Shown one piece after another: positions 25,601 through 40,600 of a stretch of 64,000 nucleotides of DNA (position 1 is the first letter of the stretch; the number at the start of each line of letters is the position of its first letter). Under the pieces are notes generated by a model. The model had not been told where the DNA came from. It worked only from the letters and a program-made list of their open reading frames with translations, and searched no databases. Source of the DNA: Sipunculus nudus. Its lineage: Eukaryota > Annelida > Sipuncula > Golfingiida > Sipunculidae. The position numbers and the translations under genes are program-made. Location: contig CM049306.1 of the NCBI GenBank assembly GCA_026874595.1, positions 84,468,142-84,532,141 on the forward strand, read 5' to 3'.

Positions 25601-28600
25601 GCAAATACTTTCAAAATGTATTCATGAATGCATTCATGAATATATTCTTAAATATTATTTTAATAATCATATCAGTTATATTTCATTTTAAAAAATCATA
25701 TGATTCTCTTATTATTTTTAATAAAAATTATATTTGGGACAATATTTGTAATTTTTTTTAATAAATAGTTCAACTCTTATATTATATGTTCTGCTTATAA
25801 GTTATATGGCCAAGTCAAAATCTGTGTGACAATAGTACTCCAATTGTTTATAAAATAAATGAAATCAATCCTCTTCCCTGTCTCCAAAGGTACTATCAAA
25901 ATCATACATAAGCTAAACAACAACAACTCATAATACAGCTTATATTTATTACCACACAAAACCAGCATGTGCCTCATTTCTAAATAATATTTTTTTATCA
26001 TATATAACAGCTGAGCGTCGTGACCCATAGGTCCCTTGTTTACAGTTATTTTTTAATATAAATAAAAGCCATAAAACCAGGTACTTATGATCATTATTTA
26101 AATGTGTGAATTTTGTATATTCTGGATTCTCAACATCATTGTTTGGTGAAAATTGAATAAATACCAGACATGGTGCGAATACTTTGTAATTGTATTTAAA
26201 TACGAATATGATTATGTACTCCATTATAAAATTTCTTGCATAAAGAATGGGAATTCAGGTAAAAATGAAAGTATATGAATACTCGTGCAAATACTTTCAA
26301 AATGTATTCATGAATGCATTCATGAATATATTCTTCAATATTATTTTAATAATCATATCAGTTATATTTCATTTTAAAAAATCATATTATTCTCTTATTA
26401 TTTTTAATAAAAATTATATTTGGGACAATATTTGTAATTTTTTAAAAAAATAGTTAAACTCTTATATTATATGTTCTGCTTATAAGTTATATGGCCAAGT
26501 CAAAATCTGTGTGACAATAGTACTCCAATTGTTAATAAAATAAATGAAATCAATCCTCTTCCCTGTCTCCAAAGGTACTATCAAAATCATACATAAGCTA
26601 AACAACAACAACTCATAATACAGCTTATATTTATTACCACACAAAACCAGCATGTGCCTCATTTCTAAATAATATTTTTTTATCATATATAACAGCTGAG
26701 CGTCGTGACCCATAGGTCCCTTGTTTAGACAGGTGGCGCAACCTACTTACACATTTCGGCTGCAGACATCCATGCTAATATGCAACACACCTCACTCTAT
26801 TTCCCCTTGCCACTCAATCCATGCCTCACTTCACTCGTCCCACTCTGATTTTGGCGGATACATGTAGTCGCTTGTCAACTACCGTAAAAAAGTCTGTAAT
26901 TCTAGTTTTATGTGGGCTCCTCATTTTAAGTTTGATATAATTGATAGTCCGTTAGTATTTTCTGATTCTGATAAACAAAGATTTTATTTACCCAATTACC
27001 TCATTACCTCATCTCTAATCTGCAAACACATTTATGCTTCTGTAATTCATATAGCTGGACATATTTCTTAATGTTTCCAACACTAGCAAAAGGTAAACCA
27101 CAGTTTATCTGCTGAAATACAAGTTTTTTTATGATAAATTTTAATATTCTGTTTTTTTATTTTTACTCTTTTTACATTACCAGCTGCTATTCTGACTTTT
27201 GATTCATTGTTCAATATTAATATCACTATATCTCTCAAATGTTCATGTTAAACTGTAACTGGAGGTTTAAAACTCAGAGCGCAAGACTGCATGCATTATA
27301 TACACAGGTGTCTCAACAACAACTTAGGGTATCTGTTAACCTAGATCAGAACAAAAACTCTAGCAAAAATGTTGGGGGTATAAAATAGTGCAGCAACAAA
27401 CTTTGTCTAATGATGAGGAGGGTACTATTAGAAGCTGTTTGATAAGAATTCAGTCTGTGTTTCCTCCAGGTAAATTTATATATATATATATATATATAAA
27501 TGGAAAGAGCAACAACACTTGAAAATATGTCAGGAAATTTAAAATCAAAAGGTACCATGGTAAATCAGTAAGTTTCTGAATCAGTTGTCTAATATTGATG
27601 TCTCATCCTGTGGAATCCACTCAATGGCATTTCTTGTTGTGACCCCTTTTCTCCCCAAGTTAGCAGAATTGATCTGCATTCATTTTGTGATTTGATAAAA
27701 CTGTAAATGCTATAATTTGATTTCCTCATACAGGGTTTTCAGGGGTCAGGGAAAAGCAGGCTTCATAAATGGAGGGTGCACATGTGCACATTTGCATGTT
27801 TATTTTCTTTTGTGCAGGTAGAAATTGTACCGAGGGTGCACTCTGTGCACATATTATAAACTAATGAAAAATGTTGGTGCAGTGTCTTATTTATCACAGT
27901 CATAAATTAGCATTTCTATTCTTTGAGCAACAGAAACTCCTTAACAAGCAAATTTTCTCACTAGTATTACAAGGTGCATGTTAAAATCTTTAGGTGCAAG
28001 TGGTATTGTTTCAGGGATGCACCCGGCACATGTAAATATTTTAGCCTAATTTGTAACCTGGGGAAAAGTCGGGGAAAATTTTTTTTTTCAAAATCAGGGG
28101 AAAGTCAGGGAATTCATAAAAAGTCAGAGATTCTTTGATATTTTTGGAAGTCAGGGAATTTTTAATAGCTATGGCGATCACAGCTAGTTACTGCAGGTTA
28201 AAAGACTTTGGCATCTCTTATAAAAAAGTGGTAAATTTGCAGATTTAATCTTGTTCCCTTTTAATTTTAATACTAAAATGTAAGGCCAATGATGCAGAGT
28301 ATGGATAAACAACATATAACACCAACAGTTAATGATGGACCAATTCTGTTTCTGCGCAGTAATATAAAAAAGCAGGATCTGATGTACGATTCTGGTGTTC
28401 CATATATATTTTTTCTAATGAAGTTTTGTGTTGGGTTGGCTGTAAAATGATGTTTTTTAGACCATATTAAAAAATTGTGTGATGATTTATCATTGAAAAC
28501 CTATTGAGTGTCAGGGAGTAGTCATGCAGGGAAAGGTCAGGGAATTTGTTTAGAGTTGGCTATTGGCAAACCTGTCATGGATATTAGGACAGGAACAGAA

Positions 28601-31600
28601 TATTTGGTATCATTGTGCGAGCCATATTATTTCTTCATATTATTATCCAGAATAACTGATACCTAAGCAGTTACCATGGATGCAGAAAATTTGGATCAAA
28701 TCAGTAAATAATATGAGAGGGTAGCTCAGTGAATATTGGTCATGATGAACTTAAGGCAAGACTGTTAAAAATGTAATTCAAATTAATATTCTTTATTTAA
28801 GTGTTGAGCACTCTATAATATTAATGAATTGGTACACAAAATATACCCAGAGATGGTATTTAGGATGGTGTTTTTTCCCTTGGGTTCCATATTCGGTACC
28901 AAAATATTAAATCTGTGAAGAAGTATACATGACAATGTGTACAGGGCATTTGTAATTATTATAATCAGATTAATTATAATCAGCACTGCATCATTAAAAG
29001 AAATAAGAAACATATAGTTTATTGCTGTATGTATATGTGATAATTTATTACACACCATAATAGTTTGTGTGACTGAAAGAGCAAAGCCTGAATTTGATAG
29101 CCAGTAAGGATTTTTGATTTACAAGACTCACTCAATGGCTGCGGCTTCAAAACACGTATCTACGGTAATAAAAAAAATGAATAACTCAAAATTAGGAATA
29201 AAGGACTCTTTGGATCTGGTTTGTTTTACTCTGTTGTTGTGTCATGAAAAAAATGGCTTTAGTGCCAGGGTAGATGACAAGTAAGTGATCGCTAAAAAGT
29301 TTTAATTACCTGATGGTGATTAATATCATGAAGAATTTTGATTTTATTAATTTAGTTAAGCCTTTTTGGAAGTATATGGTGAATATACATCAAGGCACCT
29401 TAGTGCTCTGCTGTTTTCACAGTGAAACAAAGTTTAAAGCATATGATGACAAATTTACATATTAATGCATTTACAATTTCTGAAATATACATATATGAGG
29501 TACCTGTAAGTGTAAGGAACAAAACATCAATATATATATATGATGCCCTTATAAGAAAAGCTGCCCAGTAAATACATTTAGAATACAGGCTTACTGCAGC
29601 TGAGAAGGCTTTTAAACTCACAAAAGACCAATAATTACTACACAGCAGAATGCTAGAAACAGCAAAGCTTATTTCAGGGTTGTCCAGGCACAAAGTGTAT
29701 TCAGTGTTGAGCTCTAATCAATACACCTAAACAAGGTAGGCGTACCTGAAAGCCTTTGGTAATGACTTATTGAACCATACCTGCCAGAACACATGAAGTA
29801 AGCAGATTACAAAGCTGGCATAATGCTTATGGGATATCATTAAATGTTTAATTTTACTACTGTGTTTCGTGTAAATTCACTTAGTATGTGTTACATCAAA
29901 ATGGCTGCTATTTTATTTCAAGAAACTATCTCTTGGGGTTCCAGAATGTTCATTGCTGGTTCTGGATTATTTAGCTTTTTATAATTAACTAATTTAATGA
30001 GGATGTTCAGATGTGGCTACTGGTGTATTGTATCAGGTGCTGATAATGTTTCATTTGTCATTCTTTATCAGTTTATTTGATTTCTGGGCTGTTTTTGCTT
30101 CATGTTAATGTTTACCCTTACATCAGAGGTTGAATTCTAGTTTGGAATTGTGCGAATGACCAGGACTACTTGTCTCAGTTAACTGTCAAACTTAAATCAT
30201 TTGTTACATTTTAAGGAAACACCCTCTAGATATAGCTGTTTACCTTTCATATGCTCATGCTAACAAAATGTTAATTAAAAATATTAGCAGTTTCCCTAAA
30301 ACCCCCTTATTTATGTTATTTGCCTTGAAACATGAATCTTTATCCAATGTTTTTTAATGGACCACATTACTCTCTTCACTTCATTTATATTTCTGCCACC
30401 AGTGTATTTTGATCACCAATCTATTGTGGGGATAGGTGTTTCTGTACCTGTACAATCCCTAAAGATGTATCTCACTGGGCTGCAACAGCTTGTGACTGGT
30501 TGGAGACACAACAATTGCGAGAAAATATGCGAATTAGCTACAATTTTTACTTGCAATCACACTGATTTGTACTTATGACATGTTTGCGCAAATTGCACAA
30601 GTGTTTGGCCCCAAAATTCAACTGGAGTTAGTATACCAGTCGCATGAATGTTGTGCGATGTTCACAGTACATTCACACTACATTTGTGAAATATTTGCAC
30701 AACAATTCATGCCCAGAATGTCAGATTCTCATTTTTATCTCCAAATTTTCCAGTGTAGTTGTATGGTTGCAAACCCCTTACAAAGTTGTCTCACAGTTCT
30801 CGTACTTCCTGATTCACTGAAACTGACTTGGGAATAGTTCCAGACATGTTCGAGATGGGTTTGAGACACCAGCTAAGCCTCTGTGACAATTTTGAGAGGA
30901 ATTTTGTCTTGTGAATTTTTAAACAAGTTCAAAATTTCTGTGACAAGGGAACAACACTTTGGGAATCATGCAAAGGAAGTTGAGAACCGTCGCAAATGTT
31001 TCAAGACACTTTTTAAACTCTCTCACAAATATAGTTCTCAATTTGTGGCAGGCTGACGAGCACATGCAGTGAGATACAGGCTTAACTAGCAGATTCCAAC
31101 TCTTTTTAGTGTGATTCCAGAAGTGTGGTCAGTGTTTTAACATTGAACAAAGAAAATGGTTTTCTGTGAAGTGTGGTCAGTGTTTAAACATTGAACAAAG
31201 AAAATGGTTTTCTGTGAAGTGTGGTCAGTGTTTTAACATTGAACAAAGAAAATGGTTTTCTGTGAAGTGTGGTCAGTGTTTTAACATTGATCAAAGAAAA
31301 ATGGTTTTCTGTGAAGTGTGGTCAGTGTTTTAACATTGAACAAAGAAAAATGGTTTTCTGTGAAGTGTGGTCAGTGTTTTAACATTGAACAAAGGAAAAT
31401 GGTTTTCTGTGAAGTGAGGTCAGTGTTTTAACATTGAACAAAGAAAAATGATTTTCTGTGAAGTGTGGTCATTGTTCTAACAAAGAAACAAAGAAAATGG
31501 TTTTCCTAAGTTTGATGATTTGGCAATATAATAATTTCAGGAAATAATGAAAATGATGTGAACCTTTTCACATTGGTAGATACAGATGTTCCAAAGACCT

Positions 31601-34600
31601 GGATACCAACAAGGTTTTTACATTCATGATAGTAGCACAGTTATACAGTATAAAAAAAGGATATACCAGTACCCAGTACCGGGGTTATATGCCATTGCAT
31701 AATTGTCCAAGAGCTACAAAACATAAAGATAATGGAAAAATGCAGGACCTTGTTACTTTTATATTAAAAAGTATATTTAGGCTATACTCCACCTGTTCTT
31801 GGCATGACTGTCTGATTCACAGTATATTAAAATAATCAATCTGATTACCGGTAGATATTAAAAAGAGTGTTATTTTTTATATGGCATTTTAAAAATGATT
31901 GTTCTGAAGAAAACTTTTGACTGTCCTAATTTTTTATTTAACTTATACCTTTTCATGAGGGCTACTTTGTCTGGGGGGAGATTTTGTTTTCCTCTCCATA
32001 TCAGATGCTCAGTTTTCAATAGTTCACATTTATTTGTAAGTCATATTTATTGGTAATTAATGCTTTCCCCTTTACATTACAGGCATATTGTCAGAGTCTG
32101 AAGGCAAGTAAATAATTATTAAGTCTGCTGTGTTGAATGCTTACACCATATCAAAACATTTGTACACAGTCTTAATTATAATGGTCAAGTATAACAGAAA
32201 ATGTCAATATTATCCCTTCCAAAGAGGACAATAAATTACATGTTGCTGTCATATTGCCAGAATCTATGGCCCTACATCCGTAGTTAGCTCACATTCAAGG
32301 ATCAATAACAGTCTGTTAACGCCACTAAGAACAATCAGAATCTGGTCCAGGCTGGTCACAAGATTATCAGCCTTGGGCTGGCCGGTTGTGTGGTGGTCTT
32401 CCTGCTTGTGCAGTTATATTACACCATGTGATGTACGTGAGTGGCATACTGAAGGGTTGGCTCTGTTACGTTATTGATATTTATATCTCGGCCCAGCCAG
32501 GAGGGTAGGATGGTGTTAGCTTTGCGGTTTAATGGAATATCTACATGATTATCAAGATATCAGGTGACACTGGAAATGAAGAAACCTGATTGCACAATAT
32601 TCTTTAATTTAACCAGAAATTTACTTGTGCCAATGTGGATATTTTATGACGGTTGCATTCAGAACTGATTCAGTACCTGCCTGGCTCAAAGACATTTAGA
32701 CCTGCCTCATAAGAACTTGATTGTCATTGAATTTTATCAATAACTTTTAGAGGTTACAGAGGGAAAATACAACTGACAGCTTAAAATTTATTTGCTGTAT
32801 TAGATACCCTGACCATAGATCAGCTGGTTCTTGCTTAAGGAATTAAGCTACATGAATTGTTTATTTGTAACATCAAAATAAAGCCTGCAGTTTGAAGTTT
32901 TAGCCTCAGGCTCTTTTGCATATATTAAGAACTTTGACATTAAATAACAGTATATTTTTCGTGAATGTATGGAAGAATTAGCATTGAATTGCGAGCCCTC
33001 GAATAAATTGTTGTAATTATTAACTTCTGAATCAATTCATTTCCATTATTATAATTTCGAATGTACCATCCTGAAGTCCTCTGTGAGCTCTCAAATTTGA
33101 CTTAGCAGTTTGCGATTTTGAAGCTCTTTATCGCATATGTGCCCTAAATCTACTTTTAACATTTGTTGATGTACCACTCGTTTGCATAGAAACAAATACG
33201 GCAGAGACAAAAAGAGGGAAAGCTATATTTTTCTTTGATAATGTTCAATATACTAACATCCATTTTGGATATATGCATTTTGCATGGCTTTATTTATAAA
33301 CTAGATGTGTCGGAACGACACGAATGCCCCCACCTGGGGCAAATTAGAAACATTTGTAAAATTTTGAAACATTTTTTAAGTTCAGGAGGTGGCGTATGGT
33401 CAAAAGTAGGTCAAGAAGGGCAAAAACTCGATCTGTAACGGGTCATTATCAAGCAACACACCAAAAATCATGCAGTATATGCAGGCATTGTGAAAAAAAG
33501 TCCATACATGTGCATTTTCCATGAAAATTTATATTTTACATGAAATTTTTTATTTTTAGCAGCCGTAAAACAGTCAAAAGTAGGTCAACTGGGACGAAAC
33601 GCGAACTCGGTCTGTAACTGGTCAATATCTGCCTACACACCAAAAATCAGGCCAATATCTGCAGGCATTGCGAAAAAAGTCCGTACAGGTGTATTTGTCA
33701 TGAAAATTTCTATTTTTCATGAAATTTTCTAAGTTAAAGAGGTGTAAAACGTTCAAAAGTAGGTCAACTGGGACAAACGCTAACTTGATCTGTAACTGGT
33801 CATTATCTGCCCACACACAAAAAATCAGGCCAATATCTGCAGGCATTGCAAAAAAAAGTCCGTACATGTGTATTTGTCATGAAAATTTCTATTTTTCATG
33901 AAATTTTCTAAGTTTAGGAGCCGTAAAATGGTCAAAAGTAGGTCAACCGGGACGAAACTCAAACTCGATCTGTTACTGGTCCATATCTGCCAACACACCA
34001 AAAATCAGGCCAATATCTGCAAGCATTGCGAAAAAAAGTCCGTACAACTGTTTGATTTCGGAATGACAGAAGGACGGAAGGACGGACATGGGTAAAACTA
34101 TATGCCCCGGCCACTTTGTGGTGGGGGCATAAAAAAGTCTAAAATGTACTACTTGAGTAAGAATTGAATCGAGAACTGATTCGAGGGGAAAGAATTGATA
34201 ATTGAATTGATTCTGAGGGCCCTCACAATTCACAGGCCTAATTAAAAGTGCTGTTTACACCCCATAACAGACTCCTGTGAGAGAGGTGTCATAAATATAG
34301 AATTTTTTTGCATCAGAACCAGTCAGCTTGGTCATAACATGTAGATATTGCGACCATTGCTGTGTAGTTTGGGATTGAGTTGAATCTTTACAGAGACCTA
34401 GGGATTTCTGGAGGTACTTGAGTGGCCAGTTGGCTTGTAGAGTTCATAGGGTTCATCTGTGAGTCATGTGACCACTTGACACTGTTCTTTTGTCCATAAA
34501 CACCCAGACTGCACCAAACTCCTCCATAAAGTTGTTTTATTCAGCCAGAATTATCACACTTCAAATTTAGATAACTTATTAACTGAATAATTATTTCAGT

Positions 34601-37600
34601 CCTTCCTTGACTATAGCAATAAATGAGTGAATCAGTGTGGCTGCCTGTAACATGCTGCACTTAAACTTACCTTCAGTGTATAAACAGTTTAACCTGTTCA
34701 CATGATTATCATCTGTTTAGTCAGACATCACTTCTTTGTCCAGTAACAGAGAAAAATCAACTCTTTAAGCCTGCCATGCATGGTTTGACTGGTTGCATGA
34801 CAAGTTGCAGAGTACGCTTGTCCTGGAACATGTCACTCAACATGAACAGTCCATAAATACAGCCACAGGTTCTGCAACAGGTTCTGCAAAATACAATAAA
34901 AACCTACATACATGTATGCATCCGACATAACCTGGATTCCACCATTATTCCATCTCTTATTTTTAACTTTATTCCTGAACATGTGTTTGTGAGGAAAAAT
35001 GTATTCTGCCAAGGACATTTACTGTCATGTTTCTTATTTATAATATAGTTCTATACAAAAAAATAGGCATGGACATTTAGAAATGGCTCCACAAGTTATT
35101 CTGATTTTATTCTTGACCACACAAAGCACATATGGTACCCCGCTCCTTGGATACAGTGGAAGTATGGATGGTCACATTATAACAGTATAACATAATCATG
35201 TAACCATGATATTCCTTGGCCATTTTCCCCAGCGCTGGGCCTGATTTCATGCTACAAGTCTTCTTTGGCAACTTGTCACGAGACTCACGAACATGTGAGA
35301 CTTCACACCAAACATTGTGCAACATGTCACAGCTAGAACAAGCATGACAAGGCGCACTGATGACCATGTATGGCAGGCTTTAGGCTGGTAAGATTATTTA
35401 TAGAAAAACATGAGATACAATTAAGTGGTTATTTTAACTGTATGATGGTTTATGAAATCTTGATGTGAAAACAAATTTTTTTTTTTCAATTAGAGTTTCA
35501 TGAGAGGTTCTGCCATATTTTAGTTCAACCTGTCATAATTTTTTTCCCATTACAGTTTACAACTTGTCAGAGCTCCTTGTGCACTTTCATCTGTGGCCAC
35601 AGATAGATAATTGGGAGGAGGATATTTTATTGGATTTGTCAATTAATTTTTATGCCTTTCAGGCATTGATCCAGGACTTTTTGCAGGGAGGGGTCAATGG
35701 GTGTCATGCATAAAAATTGTCTTAAAAAAGGTTGTTGGTGTAGAGGGGGGGGGGGAAGTCTAGACCCCCACACCCCCGTCATGCATAAGGTCTGTGGGGG
35801 GGGGGGGGGGGTATATATTATATTTTATATGTTAGATTAGATTTTATATTATTTTTAGTAACAAAAATACTTTTACTGCCACATATATGGTTAGATTAGT
35901 TTAAGCGTTGCTTAATAATCAATTATGCAAGGTTATTCCAGAAAAGATTACTATAAACTGTTACAGAAGTTAATTTAGGCATCACACACAGTCCACCAGT
36001 AACCATTAAACAAATCTGAAGTCAGTATCTTACTGCAAAGTTTTAATTCCAGGGTACAACTTTGATAGACACAAGGCCAGATGAGCAGATCTTGGCAGAC
36101 TTTGTGGAAGATAAATTTAATAAATTTGAGGAACACATGGCATGCTGGGATCTTAACCAACGTGGTGCTATGGGGGAGACCTGCTTTCATTTGTGTGTCC
36201 TTCATGATACTCCGATCCATGCAGATATCGCTAGGATGTTCCTGAAGCACTATCCCAAGGTTGCCCTTGATTTTTATGAAGCAGATGAATACTTTGGTAA
36301 GTATCTATGATGATTCCCACCCTTGCCTTCTCTGTTAATCTGATATCTTTGATTTGGTTAGTCTCTTTCAATGGGCATATCGCTTATATTGATACCCTGG
36401 GGTGTGGAGGCAGTAAATGACTGCCTGCTTGAAAAACTGCAGGCAACCAACTATAACCCCCTGGTGTTCAGCATGACCAGCCCATTCATTCAACACAGCA
36501 GTGTGGGCACTGGACATTGTGTTTTTAATTGCAGATCATCCTGATACTTAATATTTATCATATTTATAATGCTGTGTTAAAACATAATACAGAAACATGA
36601 AAAGACATTAGAAATTGCTGCATTCTGCACAGTTTGCATTAGAATTTGATCTTGAATCAACTGCCTTGCTGGGTGTTAAAAGGGAGACGTAAACAGGGTC
36701 TTTCAGTTATTGATAAACATCAAATTTTCCAAATTTCCATGAATTTGTCTTATATACCAGTACCATTAATTGTTACCTCATATTTATTCAATGATCAAAA
36801 TAATTAATTAGAGTTCATAGCGAATATAAGCTAACAAAGTTGGGTTAGTCAGTTTCATCTGTGCTAATGAGTGTTCGGTTGAATCCTGCTTGCATGCACA
36901 AACACCGGCCTCCCTGCTGGGCCTGCCAGTCATTTTTCTCCTCCTTCTACACGAGAAGCTGCATTAGCGATATCCCATATTGTGATGACATTAAACTAGT
37001 TTATCAGTAAATGTGATCTTTATCAATTTAATTACACATTCCAACTTCTGTTCATCTGTGTTAAGTAGTAAATCTTTGTTTATAATAATGTAATGTAATC
37101 TCTATGTAATGATTTTCACTTTTATTTTGTCTGTTAATATCTGTAAATTCTTGACTCCATCAGGTGAGAGTGCTCTTCACCTTGCCATTGTGTATGGGGA
37201 TTTTGAGATGGTTCGTCTTCTGGTTGAAAATGGTGCTAATGTCAATCTACGAGCGAGTGGAAGATTTTTCCTTCCCGAGGATCAGAAGAAGGGCAAAACA
37301 AAATTCTCCAATTATGAAGGTAGGTTTTTTCTCATACGTGGGATCTTAGCTTTCCTTTATTCATAACTTTTGAGCATAAAAGAATGTTTGTTTTTGTCAT
37401 GTATAATTTACCTATGGTTTGTTTCCTTGATAAATTCTACTTTTATGTTTCTCTAATTATTTTCAGCCATTAGGGAATTGGCAAAATAAAAAAAAAACAT
37501 ACAAACACTTGTGTAAACATGTTAAAGTTTCATAGACCAATAAACAAAATATATAAGGTTGGAAAAGGTTCATAGGATACATCTGCATAAATATAAATTC

Positions 37601-40600
37601 AAGACAATATTGGCTTATTGTTGTGCCATAAAATAATCATACATTATATTCTTACCCTATGCAGTGCATTATTGCATTCAAGTTTAAAGATGTGCTTTAA
37701 CAGGTGTCAGGACCATAGAGCCATAGTATTTACTGGTCATCAGGGAAGCAGCTAGTCCAGGGTTAATTTTTCTTCAGAATCATATTCATTCCATTTGGGC
37801 TAAATCCTAATATAATATACCTTCCCCCTTTGTCATTTAATCATCATTTGTCATATGTCATCAGTTGTCATATGTCATTTAACCAAATTTCTGCATTACA
37901 AATAGAAACCAGCAATCTCTTTGATTGTCAGCAATTAATCTATGACTAAAAACTATCACCAAACCCACACAGTCAGCTTTTGGTCATGATTATTTGCAGA
38001 AACTTGCCATAATTATATGTAACTATGGACTTGAACGGCTAGCAAAATTTGGATCAAGCACTTAATTGTTATGGATAACAAGGGTCTTGATATGAGGACA
38101 TACATGTATAGATAACTCTTGGGTCTACAAAATTTTGTAAGATCTTGCCCATCCTAGAGCAATATACCATGAAAGTTTTACATACATCTTATTATTTTAG
38201 CTGCACTTGATTCAACACATGATTCAATTAGCTTACATGGTCCATGTTTTGGCATACATGGTCTATATATGTTTTAGCATAGATGGTCTATGTTCCAGCA
38301 TACATGGTCTATGGTTTATATATTAATTAGCATACATTGGTCATTGTTTCAGAATTTACATGGTCTGTTTTGGCATACATGGTCTGTGTATTAGCATACA
38401 TGGTCTATGTATTAGCATACATACATGCTCTATGTTTTAGCATACATGGTCTGTGTATTAGCATACATGCATGGTCTGTGTTTTAGCATACATGGTCTGT
38501 CACAAAGGTGACAAACCAGGCTTTTAAGCTGAGGATGTGACCTGTCACATCCAGCTTGTTACATAAAAGAAAGTTTACCCAGACAATTACCACAGCCATA
38601 AATCATCCTGCCATGTGAGAGCAATGAAATCTACAATTACAGACCAAAGTACTGAGTAGCCAGCATGCAGGAACAAACATGTCATGTCAAGCCATAGAAC
38701 AGAAAAGGGTACTCAAGGACAAGTAACACTAAAAAATATATGAAAACATTTATTCAGAATTCTCTCTACTGGTAGTTTATTTTTAAATGTTTTACCTTTA
38801 ACTCTTCTTTTTTGGGTGCTTTGATTTTAAATGAATGTACATAAACATAATTGTTCTCATGATATTGACAAAACTCTAACATTAGTACTGCTTTTATTTG
38901 TATATTTTATTCCTAAATATTTCCTGGCCAAAACAAGTCTGAGTTGGTATTCTAAAAGCACCTAATAATGTAAAGGAGCCACAAGATTATCAGGTCATGA
39001 TTCATGTTCAGACCTCTGGCAAAGTTCTTTGTCACAAAGGTGAACCTTCTCCACCCATGGGTTAAGGGTTATAATTTTGTTCAGTTTTGAAAATTTTCAT
39101 TTGGAAAATTACCTTCTGGTTTATACTGTGTTTATATTCATACATTTGCAAGGGTTTCAAATGAAAAGTTAAAATTGTGAAGAAGGAACCTTTGTGAAAA
39201 AATAAGACACCCCAGCAGCAGAGCTAAGAAGACAATATTACTTAATTCTAATGCCCGGTACTTTTCTTGACTTGCAAGATAAACAAGTCAAACATTGCTA
39301 ATTTCTAGCCATCAGCATTAATGTATATTTATCTATGATCATTGCAGGTTATGCATATTATGGGGAGTACCCCTTGGCCTTCGCTGCGTGCTTTGGTCAT
39401 GAGGAAATCTATGATTACCTAATTGACCATGGTGCGGACCCAAACTTGAAAGATTCCTTTGGCAATACAGTCCTCCACATGCTTGTCATCAACAATCAGA
39501 TCGTAAGTGTATATCAGTGGGTTTGATATTTGTTTTTAGAGGGACAGTATTTTGACACATCTACCAGCCTGTCCCCTGTGACCTAGTCTGTGTCATATCC
39601 CAGGAAGGTCATACAGGGTTTAGGGTAGGACCATGCACACTTATTGTGTTTGGCTGATCTTCATGGTTTGGATCTGTAACAGATCATGTTCATGCTATGA
39701 GAGATGTGGGTTGTTGTGTAGTTAGTTCACTCATATGTTAACTATTCAACTAACTATTCATTTTACAAGAGAGCTAATAATCATCTCTCTTATATTTTGG
39801 ATAACAAGTTAATTACAGTAATATAATTTTTGTATCATCCTGCAATGCTTGGATCCTTTGTATTATATTTTATGTACTTTGACTTTTAAAGGATTCAGAT
39901 ACAACTAAAGGAGATTATTTTATTATGTTTTTGAAAACTTTCAGCATTTATTTTACCTTTAGGTTGCAAAAATATTGTCATAATAAATATTTCACCATTA
40001 TATTTATAATTTTATAGCTGGCAATTCAGATTAAATGTTCTATGAATACCAATATTGTTTATTACTGCCTGAAACTTCAAATATTAATTTGCATTTATTA
40101 ATATTATTTTCACAACTGAACTGAAAAATGGTAACCTTCATTAATAAACTGTATTCTAATACTTCCATATTCACACTTCCATATTATCTTTAGTGCTTCC
40201 CAAAAATATGCTTTTATACATTAGTAATAATGGTTTTATTGCTTATTGTAGGGTATGTTTGCATATGCTGTTAAACATCATGCGAAAAAAGCACAAATGG
40301 AAGCAACCAATGACTGCAGTTTAACACCACTAACACTGGCCAGTAAGCTGGGTCGAAATGAAATATTCAAAGAAATCATTGAACTTCAGAGCATAGTAAG
40401 TAAAACTTATTAATCTTAGCTCGGATATCATGAAGATTTATTGTGTCAGATGAAGTTCTTAACCAAGTAACAATATCAGTAATCACATTCGCTCTTGAAT
40501 GAACTTAGTAATATTTTTTGTATCCTGTATGTCCACAATGGAATAGTAGGTGTCCTCTGTTGAGCAATAAAGGGTTTTTATCCTCATATGGACTATTATA

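Larger units (their letters stand above)
21472..26727 (+). mobile_element. E1-family element with internal tandem duplications, inserted in E2
   Basis: Begins with the hairpin AGCTCAGCTGAC-TATAA-GTC... (21472-21500), followed by a GTCC/CCGT microsatellite. It ends with CAGCTGAGCGTCGTGACCC and then a GGTCCCTTGTTT tail (26693-26727). GCTCAGCTG near the start and CAGCTGAGC near the end are perfect 9-bp inverted repeats. A 1930-bp unit is repeated in tandem (21472 and 23402), each holding two related ~682-bp cores. A 686-bp 3' unit is also repeated (25356 and 26042). No transposase-like ORF is present. Confidence 0.75.
21042..26882 (+). mobile_element. E2-family element, split by an E1 insertion
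   Basis: Starts with the E2 hairpin (TATCTGCCAAAACAGAG and GTTTTGCGTATAC, 21042-21070). The E2 body with its gene-free 'control region' text runs to about 21469, then resumes at about 26728 and ends with GGCGGATACATGTAGTCG near 26852-26869. Aligning it by eye to the uninterrupted copy at 51451-52888 shows that the 5.2 kb in between is foreign (E1). Confidence 0.75.
36297..40251. other. TRPV introns 2-4
   Basis: Intron DNA around exons 3 and 4 (intron 2: 36297-37163; intron 3: 37320-39347; intron 4: 39503-40251). Apart from the ATGGTCT minisatellite in intron 3, I see no repeat family or exon. Confidence 0.45.

Noticed and set aside
32084-32103. Possible microexon between TTACATTACAG and GCAAGT
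   Set aside because: A 20-nt insertion would shift the frame between exons 1 and 2, and exon 1 already joins exon 2 in frame.
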